This document shows, piece by piece, positions 56,690 through 64,000 of a stretch of DNA of 64,000 nucleotides; the first letter of the stretch is position 1, and each line of letters starts with the position of its first letter. The stretch comes from Cyclina sinensis (Eukaryota > Mollusca > Bivalvia > Venerida > Veneridae): assembly GCA_012932295.1 (NCBI GenBank), contig JAAONU010000123.1, forward strand, positions 2,790,001 through 2,854,000, in the 5' to 3' direction. The translations under genes and the position numbers were made by a program. The notes under the pieces were generated by a model. That model worked only from the letters and a program-made list of their open reading frames with translations. It was not told where the DNA came from and did not search any database.

Positions 56690-57620
56690 TTAACGTATCT
56701 AAGTTCTGTCCGCGGGTCTAAAAATGTTCTTTGCGCAAATCTAAGATTTTTATACGCTAATAGGTTATTAAATAAACCAAGGTATATTTTGTATGAAACG
56801 AGGAATTTCCTAGAGGAGAATTTTTTTACCAAATTTCAGATAGATATCTTTTTTTATTAATGATTAATAGCGAATTATAAGAATGCCCTTTTCTGTCAAC
56901 GGATCTGAGGTTTATGTACGGACGAACAGAGCTTCGAATCAATAGATAATGAAATCAACCAAAGAAGATTTTGTATAAAACGAAGAATTACATAGAAATG
57001 AATGTTTGTACTAAATCTTAAATAGATATTTTGTTTATAGTAAAACAAATAAATAATTATAAGAAATACATAATTTTGTCCGCGGATCTAAGATTTCTGT
57101 ACGGACGTACAGAGCTTCGAATATATAGATAATTAAATAAACCAAGAGATTATTTGTATAAAAGGATGAAATACATAATTATATATGAATGTGTTAACCA
57201 AATTTTAAATCTATATCTTTTTTTATGACGAATTATAAGAAATGACTTCTTTTGTCCTAGGATCTAAGATTTTGGGATAAAACGAAGAATCACATAAGAG
57301 TGAATGTTTGAAACAAATTATAAATAGATATGTACCTTTTATGAATGATACATAACTGATAGTAAGAAATGCCTTGTTCTGTCCGCAGATCTAAGATTTT
57401 CTGTCCGCGGATCTAAGATTTTCATACAGAGATTACTACGAATAGACAAATATATAAAAAGTGTATTTTATAAAAAAAAAAATGAAAAATTACATAGCAG
57501 TTTAAAGGAAATATAAAGAGCGAAGAAGCAGAAATGCCTTGTGCCCAGATAGAAGTTATGTCCGCACGTAGGTGTATATTTGTATACGCAAAAACTTCGT
57601 TTTACTACATTAAATTGTAA
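56690..57620. repeat. Approximately 170-bp tandem array, about five diverged units
   Basis: The word GTCCGC(G/A)GATCTAAGATTT with a following TACGGACG / AAATAAACCAA / ATAAAACGA(G/A)GAA context recurs near 56708, 56896, 57078, 57252 and 57380-57410. The copies have many indels. It resembles satellite or pearl-core DNA but lacks a hairpin head. Confidence 0.6.
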
Positions 57621-57842
57621 AGGTAGTTGTCTTTTAAGAACAGGAGTCACTACTGTTTTTGTTCATATATGGAGAAAATCAATGAAACATAAATAAAAAC
57701 GCATATGAATAAAGAAAAAAGTTAATGCATAGAAAACTGCCGTGTGGTGTAGACGTATCGTTCGTAAAAACTACCAATTAATTAAAAGAAGTGTTATAAT
57801 TAATTTTCTCAATTCAGTTGGTTTATTGGCTATTAAAGTCGA

Positions 57843-58035
57843 CACATGACAATAAGACGAGACACTTGATACGACGCATGACAATAAGCCGCGACGCTTG
57901 ATACGATACATGACAATAAGCCGCGACGCTTGATACAATGCATGACAATAAGCCGCAGCGCTTGATACGATACATGACAATAAGCCGCGACGCTTGATAC
58001 GAAACATGACAATGCGACACGACACTTGATATTAA
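57843..58035. repeat. 32-bp minisatellite, six units
   Basis: The unit CATGACAATAAGCCGCGACG plus CTTGATACGATA starts at 57845, 57877, 57909, 57941, 57973 and 58005, exactly 32 bp apart, with few changes. Because 32 is not a multiple of three, all three minus-strand frames are open and spell rotated versions of the same peptide; they are not genes. A related but inverted stretch follows at 58093-58170 (GTCGTATCGCATTATCATGC). Confidence 0.9.
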
Positions 58036-58329
58036 CTTGTTTATGTCGTGGTCCTTGGTAGGACAAAATATGCAATACTTTCCTTTTTAATTATCAAATG
58101 TCGTATCGCATTATCATGCGTCGTGTCGAATTGTGATGTATTGTATCGACCTCCAAGAGCGACACATGACATTTAAAATGGCACTAACGGGATTCCGTAG
58201 GCACTAACTATGCTATTAAATAAAAATATAAAAATCCAAGTCTTTCGTTTGGAGTTCTATCATAAGATCTAGCGGAAAGTTGCAATCTTAAAAATATGTC
58301 TGTGTTGACTCAATATGCTTGTTGACTCA

Positions 58330-58830
58330 CCTCCGAGGCCTCTCAATGCACCAGAAATAGATTTAGAACTACATAATCTTGATAGATTCCAAATATAAAG
58401 GTTATTTGCATAGCTACACTGACGGATCTATATGTCATATTTCTGGTTAAGTTGTAATATCATCAAAAATGGTCAATATAACCAACAGGTTAACTAATAA
58501 CTTCGATTTATACAGCAGAAATGATTACGAGGCGATGAGCTGGATTAACGCTAACAAACCAGCAAAAACTGCAATATTTTTGGCTTCTTTAGTTTCTTTG
58601 GTCTCATTGAAAACAAATAACAGTCAATGTAGACCGTGGATTCTGTCAAAGATAGAAATATTACTAAATAAATATAATGATGCCCTGAACGCGGGATTAG
58701 AGGTTACCATTATATGGTGTCTAGCTCATGAAGGTATTTAGGGAACGAGAGAGTTGACGCGGCGACGAAAGCAGATCTTGGACTTGCGACACCTACCCTT
58801 AATATCTGACACTCATCCATGGAGGTTTAT
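58330..58830 (+). pseudogene. RNase H domain remnant of a non-LTR retrotransposon
   Basis: Readable pieces include YTDGS (near 58419-58433, first catalytic Asp), AIFLASLVSLVSLKTNN (equivalent to the DSQ/A-helix region) and VTIIWCLAHEGI|stop|GNERVDAATKADL (the H..I.GNE.AD signature with a stop at 58738-58740). The order and spacing fit the C-terminal RNase H of I- or R1-like LINEs. It is frame-disrupted and partial. It probably does not belong to the reverse transcriptase remnant at 54970-56285, because a tandem array and a minisatellite separate them. Confidence 0.75.
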
Positions 58831-58865
58831 TTCAAAATTAAAAATCTTTAATAGCTTTAATTAAT

Positions 58866-60135
58866 GAGAGGGCCATGATGGCCCTAGATCGCTCACCTGA
58901 GTATTTTGGCTGTAGGTTTGCAGTTAAGCAGAATTTCATGTTTTAATTGAAAATATGTAAGTAATGTAAATAAAAATATGTAATATGTAAAATATCAGTC
59001 AATAAATAAAGGCTCTATGACAGAAAGAAGAAATATCTATTATAAGCTATGGTGACCTTGACCTTGACCCAGTGACCTAAAACCCTGCCCATGGGTAGAG
59101 GTCCATGCAAAGTCCATCAAAGATATTGGTCTTTAAATGAAAGCTGTATGAGGTACAGTATTTAAACCTATTTTTAGCCTTGGTGACCTTTAACTTAATC
59201 TAATTATTCGAAAAAGCTTGATAAAGCTTGCTTCATGCCAAATTTTAAAATTCTAGGCTTTGTGGTTTCAGACATGAATTTTTTTTTAAAGATTTTCTTC
59301 TATACCGCTATTTAAAACTTGTGACCCCTCGGGAGGGGCAAATAGTGATCCCAGGAAAATTTTTCTTACATACTTAAGAGACGTCCTCCAGACATTGCTA
59401 CATACCAAATCGTAGGGCTCAAAGTTTACCCTATATGAACTTATGAAAAAAATCAGATGACCCCCGGTGGGGCCAAATTTGGTATAATTTCAACTAACTT
59501 GGTTGAGGTTTACTAGACCTTGCTACATACCAAATCTTAAGGATCAGGGCCTTGCGGTTTCAGACAAGAAAATTTTCAAATTTTTCCCTGTGTAAAATCA
59601 ATCGATCCCTGGGGCGGGGCCAAATTTGACCCCAGAGGCATGATTTGAATAAACTTGGTAGAAGTCCACACGACAATGCTACATACCAAATCCTAAGGCT
59701 CAGGGCCTTGAGGTTTCAGACAAGAAGATTTTTAAAGTTTCATTATATAAGCCTATGTAAAATCAGTTGACCCCTGGGGTGGGACTAAATTTGACCCCAG
59801 AGGCATAATTTGAACAACTTTGATAGAGGTCTACTAGACAATGCTATATACCAAATCTTAAGGCTCTGGGCCTTGTGGTTTCAGACAAGAAGATTTTCAA
59901 AGTTTTTCCTTTCAATTGCTATAGCAACCAGAGTTCTTGATGGAATTTAATTCTTTGAACAACTTTGGTAGAGCTTCATGCAAGAAACATCCCTGCAAAG
60001 TTTCAACAAATTTGGCCAAGCGGTTTAGGAGGAGAAGTTGTTTAAAGAAATTGTTGACGCACGGACGGACGCACGGACGATGGTCAATGCGCCATCACAA
60101 ATGCTCACCTTGAGGACATTGTCCTCAGTTGAGCT
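58866..60135. mobile_element. Large pearl-like element, about five approximately 180-bp cores
   Basis: It begins with the palindrome AGGGCCATGATGGCCCT (58870-58886) and CGCTCACCTGAG. Cores from 59040 to 60000 carry GGTAGAGGTCTACTAGA, ATGCTACATACCAAATCTTA, GGCTCAGGGCCTTG..GTTTCAGACAAGAAG and CAGTTGACCCCTGGGG words. An ACGGACGGACGCACGGACG microsatellite lies at 60062-60082. It ends with the palindrome TGAGGACATTGTCCTCA (60111-60127) and GAGCT. Non-coding. Confidence 0.75.
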
Positions 60136-63045
60136 AAAAAGGTTTTATTTTTATTTCTATTTTTAAATGATCACTTTAGAAATCTATGCTCCTTGTTCCT
60201 CTACCTTTTGACTATGTAGGGTGGCTGTGTTTTCTGACTGTGGGTTTTCTGGTATGGATTTTTTCAGTTTTTAATAGAAAATGATTTTTAATTTAAATAA
60301 TAAATCATTTTAACACTTCAAAACGCACCATCGTAGAACTCAGTTGACCAACATAATACTCTCAATCCTAGAGAATAGACAGAGCAATAACTCAGTAAAA
60401 AGCTAGACACCGTCTGCATTCAATGTAGGGTGAGCTTTGACGTCCAGTACTTTCTGCTTAATTGCACAGCTATGGCTACTCAAAGACAAGTATACAAAAA
60501 TACAGTTGTGCATCTGAGTTTAACCTTTAATATTCAAATAATTTTAAATCACGGTAAGACTCTAAGTTAGTCAGTCTACTAGGCCTTAGAGCTCTTTATT
60601 TTAGACTGTCAGTTTAGAGACGAAATATAATTGAATTATATTAATTAATTTTGATAAGTTTAAATTTCAAATCTTAGCAATCCTAATTAAACCCTTACTT
60701 ATAGATAATTGCTCTATATCCTAACTAAACTAAAGTGAGGTCCAGGACTATATCCCATAAAGTCCTAACATTCAACATGCAAAAGTGGTGGTCCGGGACT
60801 TAATCCCATAAATCCCTTTCTCCTTTCTTTTTCCTTTTTTAATATACAGTAAAGTCCGTGACTCTATCCCAAAGTCCTAAGAACATAAGTAAAATACATC
60901 AATCACCATGGACAGATTAATAATACATAAATTTAAAGTACTATATAAGAGGTTACTGATTTAACTTTCGTCTGAAAAGCCTTAAAATTTTAAGTTCTGT
61001 TGTAATTTATTTACCCCAAATCCCTTTCTATTTTATTGTACATAAAACTACATTTTTGTTCTTTTAATAATGTATATTAGTTTTGTGTGGCCCTAAAAAG
61101 GTGACCGGATGCGGAAGTAAAAAAAAAGGCAAGTTTTAAATTACCTTATATATATATTGGGATTAGGGGCAATAAGTTTTGCTCTTTTTAATCTTTGATT
61201 CTACCTGCAGGCTTACCATTTTTAGAGGGAAAAGCTACAGGTACCCACTGTTACAGACTCCACAATGTATATTATGTATAGTAATACTTTAGTTTTAAAG
61301 AGTTTTAGATAGCAGCTAGCTGCTATTTATGGGTCCATGTACTTAGTGGAGGCTACGCTATCCTGGATCCGTATCTGGTGAGGATTATTTTATGCACACA
61401 AATCCTCACTATATAGTGGGTATCTCAGTGATTTCTGATAGCCATCTGGGGGTAAATTCTAATTAGATAACCTTATTAAACAGGTTATTAGCACCTACCA
61501 ATAATGAAATCTGCTTAATGGACCCATAAATTAAAATGTGATCATAAATTTATTTTACTTTCAATAATAAATGTTTCACAGTAATACTGGACCAAACAAT
61601 TTAATGCTGACTGTCTGTATAAGGCATTTCAAATTCGAAAAAACATTAGGAAACAAACACATCTATCAGTAAAGATATACAAAACAGAAAATTAATATAA
61701 TATAAGCTCTGAATGTCTAGTTCCTTTTATGTGATATATGTATAGAGAGGTATGTGAAATATCTCCCTGACTGAAACTCTCAACCAGTTCATTGCTGACA
61801 TGGTTGGGTATTAAGTTATTATTTTTACCCAGCACATGATTTAAATAAGATATACAATCAACTTAATAATTTTAAGACAGTCATGTTCGGTCAAATGGTA
61901 CCAAGCTGTGTTCACTCATAGGCCAACACACCAAAACAACCAGTCTCCAAGAAAAGGTGTTGGGATCTTTGTCCACCAAGTCTTTGACTTTATGCGCATT
62001 GATACTTCTATGGCAGATATTGAATGTGTTGGTCTCCGTCTATATCAGTATTGAATGTTTACCCTCCACAACTTCACCTGCATTATTTCTGTGAACAGCT
62101 ACCCCACACAAACTTTAACGATTTCATTTTTTATTTATATCCGATATATAATATAAATTATCTTAGAATCGATGACATCTGTTCCATCTGGACAATGGCT
62201 ATCTCTTTTAATCTACTAGTAATCAATCAAGAATAACGATATTTCATTATAGTAATAATAGAAACATTCGTTTAAATGTAACTCATCATCTAAAACATTT
62301 GAAATTTGTTAGACAAAGTTTCATCTTTTACCCACGGATATAACTTCTATAATTAAAAAGATTCTACTTTAAAATATAATTAAAATATAATTATGATGGG
62401 GAAGGTCTATTTTGCTGACCAAACCTAGCTGACCAGCTGACTGCTGACCAGTCAGCAAGCTGACTACATGGTCTATTTTGCTGACCAAATTCTGCTGACC
62501 AGGTATATATTGCTAAGGAAACAGGCCTGAGGGTATATATGGGCTATAGTTTTTTCTTTATATATAGCTATTTATATAATTAATCACTATCCTATATAAA
62601 TATGATGTTGTTAATATGGCAATTTATATCTATTTTTATATCTATTAATCATTTTATTACTTTATATTTATGTAGTTATTTGAAAAATGTAGGTGTGACT
62701 TTAACTGGAAACTGATAATATATTTAATATATTGTAAGTTTATTTATTTTTTATTTTGTATTCAGTGACAATTTTATATCTATTTATTATTTTATTACCG
62801 TATATTTATGTAGTTATTTGAAAAAAAATAGGTGAGACTACAACATTAATTTTAAGCTTGATACATAAAGTGTGATGGAAACTGATAATATATATAATAT
62901 ATTAATTGTCAGTTTATTTTTCATTTTGTTTTTAGTATTTTCAAATCCTACAGTAATGAGTTATTGTTTTGTAACTCTTGTCTAAAGCAGAAGTTTATTG
63001 AGCTGAAAATCTTGCCCTATTTTTTTCAGAACATTGTCATGAGTT
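60136..63045. other. AT-rich intergenic DNA with short repeats
   Basis: No gene is recognised. It holds a short word (GTCC.GGACT..ATCCCATAAA) three times at 60735-60880 and a probable small inverted-end element at 61325-61533 (TTTATGGGTCCAT ... ATGGACCCATAAA). It also holds GCTGACCA repeats at 62410-62510 and a partial tandem duplication at about 62630-62930 built from TTTATGTAGTTATTTGAAAA and GGAAACTGATAATATAT. Confidence 0.5.
61325..61533. mobile_element. Possible approximately 207-bp MITE
   Basis: ATTTATGGGTCCATGTACTTAG at the left and CTTAATGGACCCATAAATTA at the right form inverted ends of about 15-20 bp. The interior is non-coding. No clear target-site duplication was found. Confidence 0.45.
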
Positions 63046-63048
63046 ACT

Positions 63049-63259
63049 ACTGCAGGTATTTGACACAAACGTTTTTTTAATTCCTATTTAAATAAATAAG
63101 GTTATAAGGACTTCACACACCCGACTGCATTTAGGCTTCGGTTCAGTTGATGAAACTTTTCCCACCTAGCCTTAGAGGCCCTATATACCTAATTCGTTTT
63201 ATTAGGTATACAGGGCATATGAGGACATGTAGTAAAAGTTTGTGTCAAATACCTGTAGT
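63049..63259. mobile_element. 211-bp MITE with 22-bp inverted ends
   Basis: The left end ACTGCAGGTATTTGACACAA(AC) and the reverse complement of the right end ACTACAGGTATTTGACACAA(AC) differ at one position. The interior is non-coding. The flanks show no obvious duplication. Confidence 0.7.
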
Positions 63260-63410
63260 TTTAATGTCATTTTGTTTATTGTCTGTAGGCAGGTGAGAAG
63301 AAGTCCTCAAGAACAAAAAATTGACATTTAACATTGTAGTGTCACTCTTTCACACCTTACCTTGTAAGCTTTTATAAAGAGACTTCTACACACAATGTTA
63401 TACCTAGGAG

Positions 63411-63690
63411 CTGATGTGTTCCAGTGGTAAAGCGCTGGACTGGTATACCAGGGGTCCCGAGTTCGAACCCCGCTCCTCCACTAACATAACAAATAGTCTT
63501 TCGGATGAGACGTTAAACCGAGGTCCCATGTATCAGTGCTATACACTGAGCATGCAAAAGAAACAGGGGTGTCTCTGGACTATCTTGCACTACCCCACAA
63601 CATAAAATAACTAATCTCTTCAGGGGGCATTGGTCATATGGGCAACTGGTATCGACGATAAATAAGCTCACATAGATAGATAGATGTTAT
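63411..63690 (+). mobile_element. Full-length tRNA-derived SINE
   Basis: The head (about 63412-63478) has a GTTCCAGTGGTAAAGCGCTG A box and a GAGTTCGAACCCC B box. A CTTTCGGATGAGACGTTAAA central domain (63498-63517) follows, then a TCCCATGTATCAGTGCTATA segment and a GGGGGCATTGGTCATATGGG tail. It ends in a (GATA)n-like run. This is the best-preserved copy in the window and serves as reference for the others. Confidence 0.8.
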
Positions 63691-63858
63691 ACCAGTATTT
63701 TGTCTTATGCCAGACAAGGAATTCACTTCCAAAAGGAAATTTTATACTTTAAATAATATTTTGTGTTAAAGTCATGGCTGTTATTATAGGTCATAGTCAA
63801 ACCAAATATATAGCTCATATCTTGAAAATTGTGATATTGTGACAATGTCATTTTCCAG

Positions 63859-63913
63859 TGCCAAAGTGTGTGAGTTGTGGGAGAAGCTTGAGGAATATGT
63901 AGTTCCTCTAGAT
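63859..63913 (+). CDS. Possible exon of an unidentified gene
   Basis: ATTTTCCAG|T and GAT|GTGAGA bound 55 bp that read (one leading base) AKVCELWEKLEEYVVPLD without stops. Charged, helix-like composition and good splice sites favour a real exon, but it is short, no neighbour exon is visible and I do not recognise the protein. Confidence 0.3.
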
Positions 63914-64000
63914 GTGAGAATATTTTACATTTTTCATTTACATTAACTGTTTTTGTGTGTGCTGAAGATGGAAGTTTTTAAGCATTATATGCAAAGGGAA

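Noticed and set aside
57843..58035. Regular repeats resembling a CRISPR array
   Set aside because: Units are contiguous with no spacers, and the window is eukaryotic.
57771..58075. Three overlapping minus-strand frames of 65-84 codons
   Set aside because: Open only because a 32-bp stop-free repeat is read in all frames.
54970..58830. A single LINE with reverse transcriptase and RNase H
   Set aside because: The two remnants are separated by an inverted motif array, a 170-bp tandem array and a minisatellite, so joining them is unsupported.

Overview
This is a gene-poor, AT-rich, intron-rich eukaryotic window with canonical GT-AG introns. It fits a lophotrochozoan, most likely a bivalve mollusc. 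I base that on gene content and on the repeats: pearl/Helentron-like elements with a terminal hairpin, a CCGT/CTGT microsatellite and about 150-bp tandem cores, which are typical of bivalves, plus tRNA-derived SINEs carrying a conserved central domain. The species cannot be named from the sequence alone.

Layout. 1-11578 has no recognisable exon and is mostly repeats (four pearl-like elements, a SINE, a 951-bp element with terminal inverted repeats); it is probably a long intron or 5' flank of the next gene. 11579-22583 (+) holds seven exons of a calcium/calmodulin-dependent protein kinase I, from mid N-lobe to the stop codon; the exons for the ATP-binding part lie outside the window or were not found. 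22584-34900 holds the kinase 3' UTR and repeat-rich DNA. 34972-35511 (+) encodes a small secreted protein rich in Gly, Arg and Tyr with no lysine. It sits between two direct copies of an approximately 390-bp repeat. 36060-38105 is a cluster of a SINE, a pearl element and a short element with inverted ends. 38470-50790 (-) is a complete maelstrom (MAEL) gene, 14 coding exons, about 586 residues: HMG box, MAEL nuclease-fold domain and a Pro/Gln/Gly-rich tail with four GRG motifs. Its introns contain a hAT-type element with an intact 8-bp target-site duplication, a 257-bp MITE and several SINEs. 51900-64000 is a repeat-dominated tract: a long inverted duplication, a broken non-LTR reverse transcriptase bracketed by inverted arrays of a short motif, two kinds of tandem arrays, an RNase H remnant, a large pearl-like element and AT-rich DNA. 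A possible 55-bp exon of an unknown gene lies at the right edge.

The kinase (Ca2+ signalling), the secreted protein and maelstrom (piRNA pathway, germline transposon silencing) show no evident functional link. The transposon load within and around mael is notable only because Mael proteins act against transposons. All splice sites were read by eye from phase and similarity; nothing was aligned by software.
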